Assembly (NCBI GenBank): GCA_028821605.1
Contig: JAPPFM010000013.1
Coordinates: 1-64,000, forward strand
Direction of reading: 5' to 3'
Origin: Candidatus Poribacteria bacterium
Lineage (GTDB): Bacteria > Poribacteria > WGA-4E > WGA-3G
Length of the DNA stretch: 64,000 bases
Part shown: in pieces, positions 45,788-53,666 of the stretch
How positions within the stretch are numbered: position 1 is the stretch's first letter
Layout of the letters: each line of letters begins with the position of its first letter
Made by a program: the position numbers and the translations under genes
Notes under the pieces: generated by a model
Databases searched by the model: none
What the model was told of the DNA's origin: nothing
What the model saw: only the letters and a program-made list of their open reading frames with translations

Positions 45788-46870
45788 CTATTCCTGTATT
45801 GGAATGGGATACCAGAGCCCCCCGGTTTTAGAGGTTAAAGCCCTATGGGTTGTATGATTAATACCGATGACATCTACGGTGATATTGTTCTGAAAGCACT
45901 GTGCCAATACCTCTGGTAGCGTATAAGACCCTTTGCTCGCTTCGTCAGTAACAAGGATAAATCGTCGCTTCACGCCTTCCCGAAAATCGACGCGGCGAAT
46001 CGTTTTTATGATGGCATTGTGCGCTCGTTCATCACCCGCAGCAGCAACAACGTGAGAAGTCAACAATCGTTTGTATCTCTCACCGTCCCGCGTTTGGGGA
46101 TGAATGATCGTATCACTCTCAAGATACCTGAAAATAACGATGCCGAGTGTGAAGTCAATCCCTTTCTCCTCAAATACTGTTACCATTCGATTGAGCTGCC
46201 TGCCGACTGCACGGATATTATCTATCATACTCCCACTAATGTCAAGCAGAAAAACGAGATCAACAACGGTTTCAGTTTGGCTATCAGCGATACTCTCCGC
46301 GATTCCTTCGAGTGCTTCTCCCATTCGTCCATCCCTGTCAATTGGTGGAGCTGGGCTTTTATGACCTGTTTCTTCCTTCATTACAGCCTGTTCCTGCAAG
46401 AGTTTAGGTGTGGGCGCGATCGTAGGTGTTTTTGTATGCGCGGTCGCAATTGTTTTCCATGCGGGAGTTTTTGTTGTTTGTTCGTGCAGAGATGTCTCAG
46501 CCATGGGGAGTCGGGCATCCGTTCTTAACACGGGAATTGACGCACTGGATGCAGTTGGACGTATCGAAGGTATCGGCTTCGCGATGTTCTGATTAACAGT
46601 GGGTGAGGTTTTAGAGTGCACTGGTGTTGAACGCCGCGTGGTTGACATAGAACGTTTGCGGGTACTACTTACATGAAAACGTTGAAGATCCGTTACGGCA
46701 ATGGCTTCAGAGACAAGCGGTTCCGAAGGTTGCATCGGGTGATACCACCGGATATAACCAAGGCTCATAATTCCGATCGCTATGGTGTGCAAGACCAACG
46801 AAATCAGGAATGCTCTGCGAGTTTTCCTGCGCTTCTGATATAATTTATGCCAATAGGTATCAAACATCAT
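45788..46870 (-). CDS. TonB-like N-terminus plus VWA domain
   Basis: A 360-residue protein with a basic start (KLYQKRRKTRRAF), one membrane helix (LISLVLHTIAIGIMSLGYI), a Ser/Thr/Pro-rich linker of about 130 residues and a C-terminal VWA domain with Asp-x-Ser-x-Ser in LLDISGSM and the TDEAS loop. This inside-to-outside layout is like TonB or GltG-type proteins, with the VWA domain in the periplasm. The GTG at 46885 overlaps the stop of the upstream gene by one base; ATG 46870 is chosen for a better-placed GGAA. It may be a target of the MoxR system, which is inference. Confidence 0.75.
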   Translation of the reverse strand: MMFDTYWHKLYQKRRKTRRAFLISLVLHTIAIGIMSLGYIRWYHPMQPSEPLVSEAIAVTDLQRFHVSSTRKRSMSTTRRSTPVHSKTSPTVNQNIAKPIPSIRPTASSASIPVLRTDARLPMAETSLHEQTTKTPAWKTIATAHTKTPTIAPTPKLLQEQAVMKEETGHKSPAPPIDRDGRMGEALEGIAESIADSQTETVVDLVFLLDISGSMIDNIRAVGRQLNRMVTVFEEKGIDFTLGIVIFRYLESDTIIHPQTRDGERYKRLLTSHVVAAAGDERAHNAIIKTIRRVDFREGVKRRFILVTDEASKGSYTLPEVLAQCFQNNITVDVIGINHTTHRALTSKTGGLWYPIPIQE

Positions 46871-46884
46871 GTCCTGTCTTTCCA

Positions 46885-49422
46885 CTATGGTGTGTCGGGG
46901 AAAATTGAAACCGTCCCTTGATTTCCATCAACCTGAAGTGTCTGTCCATCGGCGATGTGCTGTGTTGCGTTCGGAATGTTCGCCACAGCAGGCACACCAT
47001 ACTCCCTCGCAACAATCGCACCGTGTGATAGGATCCCGCCGCGTTCCATCACAAGTCCCGCTGCGTGTAGAAACAGGGGTGTCCACGCGGGATCGGTTGA
47101 GGGACACACTAAAATGTAATCTCGATCAGATGGACGTACATCCACTGGTGTCAGCAACACACGCGCTTTCCCAGTTGCGACCCCCGCGGAAACGCCTACT
47201 CCTGCATACATCTCCGCCGCGTCTGTCAAGATCGGTGCGCCTATATCCTCCAACGCATCACTGAAAATGACATCGGGCACCTCAATCTGTAGTGCCAGTT
47301 CACGCCTCTTTTTACGTGTAGTGATGACCTCATTAAAAGTTTCGCCGTCAACCAACTGCTTTAATTCATTAGGCATGAGATAAAAAATACCACCATTGAG
47401 CTGATAACGGCGATCCAGTTCAAGTAAAGCGCGTCGGATCTGTTCATAGCCGAGCATGAGGTAGAATTTCGCTGTCTCCCTGAAGGGCATATAACATCTC
47501 GTGAAATCGAGTTCACTCTCAATCTGTTTGCGCAAACCTGCCTTCTCTTTGAGGATTCCAGCGAGTTCCTTTTCTGCGGACTCGCGTTGTTCTATCTGTC
47601 CCCCCAAACGCGGCCCATTTTCTTGTGTCTGTGTACCTTCTTGACGAAAGGATGCAACAATCTGTTCAAGGTAGGTGGTATCTTCGCGCCAACGGGGTTG
47701 TGCCAATTCAAATTCATCAACTGCACGATGTCCGTAATCTTTTAGGAAATCCTTAAGTGTTAGTTCTCCAGTCGCTACCTGCCACAGTTTCTCATTGGTT
47801 TCAACGGTGAGATTACCAGAAAGTCCACTAATAAGTTTGCTCGCAAGTACCTTTGCTGGAGTCTCATCAAGGCACTTCTGAAGTCCTGCCTCTAACCGTT
47901 GGAGCGAAAATCCAGCGAGGAGCGTAGCAGTGAGTGCCTTCGGTGCGAAATCGTCCAAGGTCTTGGCGCGCCACGTTTGAAATTTCGCCAGCAATTCTGT
48001 ATCCGATAAGTCCGAATATGAAATATTTCGTTCTGCTTCAACCTCTGTTTGAAATGCCGGAAATATATCTTCTGTTAGTAGCCGATCGAAGCCCGAGCGG
48101 CACTGACGTAAACGCAGCTCTGCTCTGCTCATACGAACAATATGGAGTGGTAGTTTCAACCAAAATGAGGCGTTACTTCGCTTAATGTCAGTTTGTGCTT
48201 GTGCATACATCGCCTGCTGTGGATTCCGCTTCAATGCTTCAAAATCGTGTGCAAAGGGGAAACCATCGAAGTGTAGTTCTGCTTCGCTGTTCAAATTAAC
48301 GTAAATTCGCCCACAGATAAGGTCAAGAACGCCTTCGTTATCCACCCGCTTACTTGGGTAAAATCCCAAGCTGCGATACGCTTTACCCAGTCCACCGGCA
48401 CCCGACATAAACGCCTTCATAATCCCCCATGTCATCGGTAGTGGAGCCGGTAGCACCTCCGCGAGATTGTGATGACACCAGACCGTCCCGTGCGCTTCGG
48501 AGCGCGCCGCCAACATCCGAATCTCCTCCTGACGGAGTTCCTCAATAGCACTCTTAGGAGCCTCAGATGCGGTACCCCGGACCGTGATGTAGCGTGCCTG
48601 CAACAAAACAAACTGTCCATCCGCGAGTGCCCACTCAATATCCATCGGCTGTTCGTAGCAGGTTTCAACCTGCTTGCCAAGTTGGACGAGTTCCTTCAGT
48701 TGCGTATCCGTCAGACTCGGAATGTCCTGTTGTGGAGACGACACTTCGTTTACACCTGTGGCGGTTATCATCTCCCGTTTTACAGCGATATTTTTTTCGA
48801 CAACCCCGCCCGTCTCCCGCGAGACATGGAAAGTATCAGGCGTGATTGCACCGGATACAACCGATTCACCCAACCCCCAATTCGACTCAACAATAGAGAC
48901 ATCGGGATCAAAAGGACTGACAGTGAAAAGCACACCAGAGACATCCGCGTCGCACATTTCTTGAACCACAACTGCCATTGCCAAGCCTTCATCCGCAATG
49001 CCCTGTGTCTGGCGATAAGCAATTGCCCGTTCCGACCAGAGCGATGCCCAGCACGCCTTGAGCGCGTCTAAGAGTTCATCAGACGTTACATTCAAAAAGG
49101 TGTCCTGCTGCCCCGCAAAACTCGCTTCTGCCAAATCTTCGGCGGTTGCGCTGGAGCGTACTGCGACTGTGGCTGTCTGCAATTGTTCCCGCGCCGCGCG
49201 GACTGCTGCAACGAGTTTTGGTGGTAGTTCGATGTCCTTAACGCTGCTTTCATTCTGTTCCGATAACCCTCGGACAGAAAATCGGTAGGCATCCGTAGTG
49301 ACACAAAAACCTTGCGGCACTCGAAATCCTGCTCTCGTCAACTTTCCCAGATTCAGCCCTTTTCCGCCGACGTGGGGTAAGTCTGTCCCGTCAATTTCTG
49401 AAAAATGTTTGATGAACTGCAT
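46885..49422 (-). CDS. PEP synthase / rifampicin-phosphotransferase-like enzyme
   Basis: An 845-residue three-domain protein: ATP-grasp pyruvate-phosphate-dikinase N-terminal domain (VGGKGLNLGKLTRAGFRVPQGF and VRSSATAEDLAEASFAGQQDTFL), a long linker and receptor region, and the phosphohistidine swivel domain with His800 in GGILSHGAIVAREYGVPAV. The length and the lack of the PEP-synthase C-terminal barrel match the Rph family, which phosphorylates rifamycins, better than PpsA (about 790 with barrel). The substrate receptor part is the least conserved, so the acceptor is unknown. No good ribosome site is seen. Confidence 0.82.
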   Translation of the reverse strand: MQFIKHFSEIDGTDLPHVGGKGLNLGKLTRAGFRVPQGFCVTTDAYRFSVRGLSEQNESSVKDIELPPKLVAAVRAAREQLQTATVAVRSSATAEDLAEASFAGQQDTFLNVTSDELLDALKACWASLWSERAIAYRQTQGIADEGLAMAVVVQEMCDADVSGVLFTVSPFDPDVSIVESNWGLGESVVSGAITPDTFHVSRETGGVVEKNIAVKREMITATGVNEVSSPQQDIPSLTDTQLKELVQLGKQVETCYEQPMDIEWALADGQFVLLQARYITVRGTASEAPKSAIEELRQEEIRMLAARSEAHGTVWCHHNLAEVLPAPLPMTWGIMKAFMSGAGGLGKAYRSLGFYPSKRVDNEGVLDLICGRIYVNLNSEAELHFDGFPFAHDFEALKRNPQQAMYAQAQTDIKRSNASFWLKLPLHIVRMSRAELRLRQCRSGFDRLLTEDIFPAFQTEVEAERNISYSDLSDTELLAKFQTWRAKTLDDFAPKALTATLLAGFSLQRLEAGLQKCLDETPAKVLASKLISGLSGNLTVETNEKLWQVATGELTLKDFLKDYGHRAVDEFELAQPRWREDTTYLEQIVASFRQEGTQTQENGPRLGGQIEQRESAEKELAGILKEKAGLRKQIESELDFTRCYMPFRETAKFYLMLGYEQIRRALLELDRRYQLNGGIFYLMPNELKQLVDGETFNEVITTRKKRRELALQIEVPDVIFSDALEDIGAPILTDAAEMYAGVGVSAGVATGKARVLLTPVDVRPSDRDYILVCPSTDPAWTPLFLHAAGLVMERGGILSHGAIVAREYGVPAVANIPNATQHIADGQTLQVDGNQGTVSIFPDTP

Positions 49423-49543
49423 ACGCGTAGATCAATCTATGAAGGATAGAAGCCACTGAAAATAGTATAGCAGCATCTATCCGCCGAATGCAAATGGGTT
49501 TGCGTTTACTGTTTATAGAATAGAAAGAAGGTGGGATTAAGCA

Positions 49544-49571
49544 TAGAGGCTGGTTTCGTAACCAGCCTCTA
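49544..49571. terminator. Hairpin 3' of the double-domain cytochrome-like gene
   Basis: TAGAGGCTGGTT-TCGT-AACCAGCCTCTA is a perfect 12-bp stem. It lies 36 bases beyond the stop of the minus-strand gene at 49607 and lacks a clear T-run. The hairpin at 52704-52730 has nearly the same sequence, and the 40 bases between hairpin and gene are related in both, so these 3' regions were duplicated with the genes. Confidence 0.5.
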
Positions 49572-49606
49572 CGACATTTTGAAGTAACGAAAGCATCAGA
49601 ATTCTT

Positions 49607-50497
49607 TTAGTCATCGTCATCATCATCGTCATCATCGTCATCATCATCGTCGTCGTCATCGTCGTCATCGTCATCATGATCATCATCGTCATCATCGTCA
49701 TCATCGTCATCATCGTAACGGAGGTTAGGAAAATTGGCGGGGTCTTGCTGATTAATCCAATCTCTGAAGAGTTGAATTTGCGAGGCAGTCAAGGGGGGAC
49801 CGCCAAGAGGCATTCTACCAGAGACAATTTCTTCAATAATATCGCTGCTTCGGGCATTACCTGGGACAAATACATCCTCTGCACTTCTTATGAAAGTTTG
49901 GTATGTCCTGAAATCAAGGTCATAGGGACCGTTAGCATCATGACAACCACTATATGCACACCTCGCCGTGAGAATAGGCAGAAGGTCCTGTTCAAAAGAA
50001 ACTGTACCGTCAGTGGATTGCGGAATTTGTATCTCAGGTGGTTCATCAACGGGTCTATCAGGGATTGCTTCTTGACTGTTAATCCAATCAATGAAAAGTT
50101 GGATTTGAGCATCTGTCAGACGGGGTCCACCCGGTGGCATCCTTCCTGAAACGATTTCCTCAATAATATCGCTCGACCGAGCATGCCCAGGTTCAAATAT
50201 AGGCCCCTCATTTCCACCTTTTATGAAAGATTGATATGTACTGAGATCAATGCCATTAGGACCTCCAGCAACATGGCAACCAGCAAAGGCACATCTCGCT
50301 GTAAGGATAGGTAAAAGGTTCTGTTCAAAAGCGATTTCAGTGTTAGCGATCTCAACGTTTTCCATAGCCGGAACCTGATCGTTTTCAGATAAAATATTAT
50401 CCAATAATAAGAACCCGCCTCGCTGAGAATCACACCCAACTAAGTAAAATAACAATCCTATGATGAGTAGGAAAGACCCTCGTGTATTTGCAACCAT
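49607..50497 (-). CDS. Lipoprotein with two CX4CH cytochrome-like domains and a 35-residue poly-Asp tail
   Basis: A 296-residue protein; ATG 50497 fits AAGGAA upstream and starts a lipoprotein signal ending LVGC (Cys22). Two repeats of the Planctomycete-type cytochrome domain follow: haem-site candidates Cys69-x4-Cys74-His75 (CAFAGCH) and Cys180-x4-Cys185-His186 (CAYSGCH), each with a downstream MPPGG or MPLGG Met as possible sixth ligand and a closing DWIN motif. The last 35 residues are 34 Asp and one His, encoded by mixed GAT/GAC codons. The haem spacing is CX4CH, not CXXCH. The acidic tail could bind Ca or other cations at the surface; function is unknown. Confidence 0.8.
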   Translation of the reverse strand: MVANTRGSFLLIIGLLFYLVGCDSQRGGFLLLDNILSENDQVPAMENVEIANTEIAFEQNLLPILTARCAFAGCHVAGGPNGIDLSTYQSFIKGGNEGPIFEPGHARSSDIIEEIVSGRMPPGGPRLTDAQIQLFIDWINSQEAIPDRPVDEPPEIQIPQSTDGTVSFEQDLLPILTARCAYSGCHDANGPYDLDFRTYQTFIRSAEDVFVPGNARSSDIIEEIVSGRMPLGGPPLTASQIQLFRDWINQQDPANFPNLRYDDDDDDDDDDDDHDDDDDDDDDDDDDDDDDDDDDD

Positions 50498-50676
50498 AAT
50501 AGATATTCCTTTAATCTTGTTTAAAACGTGAGTTTGAAAAAGTTTATGCCTTAGAAAACATCTGTAAATCTGTGATTTCCCGAAGTTTAGAGAACTCCAG
50601 TGAGGGGTTATTATCCAAAACCTGTAATATACAGATATGACACCTTGAAATAGCAAACATATTGGAATCACTGTTA

Positions 50677-51186
50677 TCAGTCATCATCATCGTCGTCGTC
50701 ATCATCGTCACGGTCGTCGTCATCGTCGTCATCACCCCAATTACGGGATAGTGGTTCCTGTTGATTGATCCAATCAACGAAAAGTTGAATTTCCGCGTCG
50801 CTCAACCGGGGACCCCCAGGTGGCATTCTTCCTGAGACGATTTCTTCGATAATATCGCTTGACCGAGCATTCCCAGGAATGAATAGCTCCTCTCCTGCCC
50901 TTATGAAAGTTTGATATGTACTGAGATCAATGCCCTCGGGACCGCCAGCAACGTGACAACCAGCAAAGGCACATCTCGCTGTAAGGATAGGTAAAAGGTT
51001 CTGTTCAAAGGAAACCTCAATGTTAGTAGAGATACCAGTTTGTGCAGATGTAAATTGCATACTTTCGGATTCGGAGGAAGAGCCATCGGGCAATAATACA
51101 TTATCTTCATCTTCCACAGAATCGCACCCAGACAAGTAAAATAGTAATCCGAGACAGATAAAAAAAAATCGGTGTGTTATACGCAT
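50677..51186 (-). CDS. Lipoprotein with one CX4CH cytochrome-like domain and poly-Asp tail
   Basis: A 169-residue paralogue: lipobox LSGC (Cys21), an acidic linker, CAFAGCH (Cys72, Cys77, His78), SGRMPPGG, FVDWINQQ, then a tail of seven Asp, one Arg and ten Asp. The domain is nearly identical to the first domain of the preceding gene, so they are recent duplicates. It probably sits in the outer or inner membrane leaflet as a monohaem electron carrier, if haem is attached. A sigma-54 type promoter lies upstream at 51475-51490 on the same strand. Confidence 0.8.
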   Translation of the reverse strand: MRITHRFFFICLGLLFYLSGCDSVEDEDNVLLPDGSSSESESMQFTSAQTGISTNIEVSFEQNLLPILTARCAFAGCHVAGGPEGIDLSTYQTFIRAGEELFIPGNARSSDIIEEIVSGRMPPGGPRLSDAEIQLFVDWINQQEPLSRNWGDDDDDDDRDDDDDDDDDD

Positions 51187-51474
51187 AATAGATAGTAAAC
51201 TCTGAAATCAATGGCATTTCAGACAGAGCAGATGTGAAGACTTATCAACATCTGATAGGCAAGGTTTCTTAACCGCGCCGCTACAGAAAGTCCAATAATT
51301 AACCTAAAGTCTACCAAATCTCCTTTCGAGTATCTATGTAGTGTTACATTACTTTTTCCAGCATGCATAATAAACAGAGCAATGCAGCAATCAAGATATG
51401 GGAGAGCCTATTGCATTGCTCAGCACTTTCCTCAGGAGGAAGAGGGCTCTCTTACATTCCATAGTCGCAATAGT

Positions 51475-51490
51475 AGCAAATACTATGCCA
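51475..51490 (-). promoter_or_regulatory. Sigma-54 promoter toward the 51186 lipoprotein gene
   Basis: On the minus strand TTGGCA-N6-TTGCT, with GG and GC ten bases apart, as in the other three. It lies about 290 bases before the ATG at 51186, a long leader. No TGC-N10-GCA activator sites are visible beyond it. Confidence 0.55.
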
Positions 51491-51536
51491 AGTTTGAAGT
51501 ATGCGAGAAGTGTCTTATTGCTTGGGCTTATTGAAT

Positions 51537-51656
51537 AGGACTTACGCACTCCGCCCTTAAAGTCCTCTGATAACGGAGATTTAGGGGGTTTAAAGGACAG
51601 AAATTATCGCTTTTGGCATCTAAACACCCGATATTTATTCAATGTGCGTAAGTCCT
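51537..51656. repeat. 120-bp MITE-like element with terminal inverted repeats
   Basis: AGGACTTACGCA (51537-51548) and TGCGTAAGTCCT (51645-51656) are perfect 12-bp inverted ends; weaker pairing extends outward. Read on the minus strand the interior includes the CCCCCTAAATC / GGACTTTAAG words found at 44819 and 63560, which therefore look like half copies. In the 886-bp gap 51187-52072 I see this element, two sigma-54 boxes and no convincing gene. Confidence 0.65.
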
Positions 51657-51972
51657 GTTGAATTAAAAAATCTGAACATTTTTGTCCAAAAAATGAACAT
51701 CATAGAGGAACATATTAAACAGAACAGAGAAAATTTTGGTGATGGACTGATCCTTAACCGGATTTGGTATTGTTGAAAATGAAGTGGACCGATTGGTGAT
51801 TTTCCAGCAGAGGTGGAATGATCAAGCGTTGTTATTCCCTCAGCAACGCCATTTATATTGGAACTGTGGGTATTTATGGCAAGATTTACAAATCGGATAA
51901 TTGCACAGATAGATAAGCGTATCCGGTTTGTTGGTGCAAAGCGAGCATTGAGGTAGGATAACGTCGTCAAAC

Positions 51973-51988
51973 TGGCATCAATTTTGCA
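51973..51988 (+). promoter_or_regulatory. Sigma-54 promoter toward the 52073 lipoprotein gene
   Basis: TGGCA-N6-TTGCA with GG and GC ten bases apart. It ends 85 bases before the ATG at 52073. With the minus-strand box at 51475-51490 it makes a divergent pair serving two related lipoprotein genes. No tandem activator site was found at the usual distance, only a GGTGCA half-site near 51935. Confidence 0.6.
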
Positions 51989-52072
51989 AGTGTTTAATTT
52001 GACCCTATTTAAGATTTTTGTTATTTGTGTTGTTAGATACACTCTCATTCTGAAAGCAAGGAGACGACCACT

Positions 52073-52495
52073 ATGTTTACAATAGAAAAAAGAATAATGT
52101 TAACACTCTTTCTCGGGATTATCTTTTGTATTTATGGATGTGGCAAAAGTTTAGACGATTCCGCCGCTGAGTTAGGCTTGGCATTTGATAGTCCAGCAGA
52201 TAGTGATAGACTTACTCCATCCTTTAAAGCCGATATTTCGCCCATTCTTACACAGCGATGTGCCCTCACAGGCTGTCACGTTGCTGAAGGTCCAGAGGGT
52301 GTGGATCTTAGGACCTACGCGACACTACAAAAGGGTGGAGAGCATGGTCCTATAGTCATCGCAGGTGATGCACGAGAGAGCGAACTCGTTGAGGAGATTG
52401 TTAAAGGTAAAATGCCGCCTGAAGGATCTCCGTTGGAAGCAATCGAGATTCAAAGCATTATTGATTGGATCAACAATGGTGCAAAGGACAACTAA
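52073..52495 (+). CDS. Lipoprotein with one CX4CH cytochrome-like domain, no acidic tail
   Basis: A 140-residue paralogue with AAGGAG before the start. Lipobox IYGC (Cys23), then PILTQRCALTGCH with the CX4CH pair, GGEHGPIVIAGDARESELVEEI, KMPPEGSP and IIDWINNG. It ends soon after the domain with NGAKDN, so it lacks the Asp tail of its three relatives. It is on the opposite strand and may be the simplest or oldest form in the cluster. Expected in the envelope as a lipid-anchored small electron carrier. Confidence 0.8.
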   Translation: MFTIEKRIMLTLFLGIIFCIYGCGKSLDDSAAELGLAFDSPADSDRLTPSFKADISPILTQRCALTGCHVAEGPEGVDLRTYATLQKGGEHGPIVIAGDARESELVEEIVKGKMPPEGSPLEAIEIQSIIDWINNGAKDN

Positions 52496-52703
52496 TTCCC
52501 TTACATCGATGTTCAACAGTTAGCAGAAATGGGATAAAAACTGGATCTGAGGAGAGGAACCGACCACAACTTAGATTTTCGCTGTGACAATTCAATTACT
52601 TGGACGAGGTGTCAGCACTGAGTTGGAGTCTTGCTTTGCTGGTATGAAGAACCTTTCTTCCCAATTGTACCAACATTAGGAATTACCTTGACATTTTAAC
52701 AAA

Positions 52704-52730
52704 TAGAGGCTGATTTGAAATCAGCCTCTA
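52704..52730. terminator. Perfect hairpin 3' of the Asp/His-tailed lipoprotein gene
   Basis: TAGAGGCTGATTT and its exact complement frame a single G, giving a stem of at least 12 bp. On the minus strand it is followed by TTTGTTAAAA, a fair T-run, so termination of the gene at 52766 is plausible. Near-identical to 49544-49571. Confidence 0.6.
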
Positions 52731-52765
52731 CAATATTTGAAATAACAAAGACATCAGAATGGACG

Positions 52766-53344
52766 TTAGTTATCATCGTTTTCATGATCGCCGTCGTCCT
52801 CCATGTCTTCATGGTCATCATCGTCTTCATCGTGAGCGTCGTCGTCATGATCGTCATCCATGTCTTCATGAATGAGCATTTCAACAGCATGCTCGTCGCT
52901 GGGGACATGTTTGACAACACCATCTTGGGCTTCTCGTTGGTTAATCCAATCAACGAAAAGTTTAATCTCAGCAGCGGACAGCGGAGGCCCCCCAGGCGGC
53001 ATCGTGCCTGAAACAATTTGTTCAACGATCTCACTCTCCTGAGCATTCCCCGGGACGAATGCGGGACCGTGCTCACCTCCGGCAACAAAAGATTCATAGG
53101 TTCTGAAATCTAAACCGTGCGGTCCATCAGCAACATGGCATCCGGAGAGTGCACATCTCGCCGTGAGGATAGGCAAAAGGTTATGTTCAAAGGAAGCCTT
53201 AGCAACATCGTCAGTTTCGTGGACATCCATCGGCGGTGAAACGTGATCAGGTATTAGAACATCACTGCGATCGCGAGCGCATCCAAGTACGCAAAACAGC
53301 AATCCAACAGTGAGTAGGAAAAATTTTTGTAGATTTATAGTCAT
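52766..53344 (-). CDS. Lipoprotein with one CX4CH cytochrome-like domain and Asp/His/Glu tail
   Basis: A 192-residue relative: lipobox VLGC (Cys22), CALSGCH, GTMPPGGP and LFVDWINQ, then a tail of about 45 residues rich in Asp, His, Glu and Met (MDDDHDDDAHDEDDDDHEDM). Unlike the pure Asp tails this one mixes His, which could bind transition metals such as Cu, Ni or Zn as well as Ca. The 3' flank is homologous to that of the double-domain gene. The 322 bases upstream hold no clear promoter for this gene. Confidence 0.8.
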   Translation of the reverse strand: MTINLQKFFLLTVGLLFCVLGCARDRSDVLIPDHVSPPMDVHETDDVAKASFEHNLLPILTARCALSGCHVADGPHGLDFRTYESFVAGGEHGPAFVPGNAQESEIVEQIVSGTMPPGGPPLSAAEIKLFVDWINQREAQDGVVKHVPSDEHAVEMLIHEDMDDDHDDDAHDEDDDDHEDMEDDGDHENDDN

Positions 53345-53629
53345 GATATACTTACCTTTTTAATCAATTTAATCAAGTTTTTAACCAACTTAAGATTAAG
53401 GACATTAGCAGAAACGCACTGTTTCCATCAATTGAAGATAAGGATAACACTTTTCGACAAAACATTCAAGAATATGGTTTAATTCAGCAGAGACATTCAA
53501 TTGTCCAATTGTCTGAATCGCGGATTACACAGATGACGCGGATTTTCAGATATTCGTTATCCAAAACTGATTCGGGGTCTGGTGGTTTTTTCTCAGGATT
53601 GGATGATTCTGACCTATACGGAATTCATC

Positions 53630-53658
53630 TTGACAAATCCAAACAGGTTGGGTAAACT
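53630..53658 (+). promoter_or_regulatory. Possible sigma-70 promoter of the glycosyltransferase gene
   Basis: TTGACA at 53630-53635 and TAAACT at 53653-53658, spacer 17. The -10 box is weak (four of six) and transcription would start within a few bases of the ATG at 53667, giving an almost leaderless message. Nothing else is seen in the 53345-53666 gap. Confidence 0.3.
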
Positions 53659-53666
53659 GCAAAGAG

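Noticed and set aside
48469-49071. A 200-codon plus-strand frame opposite the PEP-synthase-like gene
   Set aside because: Shadow of the real gene; translation is rich in Arg, Cys and His without motif.
49610-49714. The GAT/GAC run as only a DNA microsatellite
   Set aside because: GAT and GAC codons alternate irregularly, and three paralogues keep acidic tails of different DNA sequence, so selection on the protein is more likely than pure slippage; slippage may still change length.
51635-52048. A 137-codon open frame on the minus strand in the cytochrome cluster gap
   Set aside because: No ribosome site, no recognisable motif, odd composition, and it overlaps a MITE-like element and a sigma-54 promoter on the other strand.
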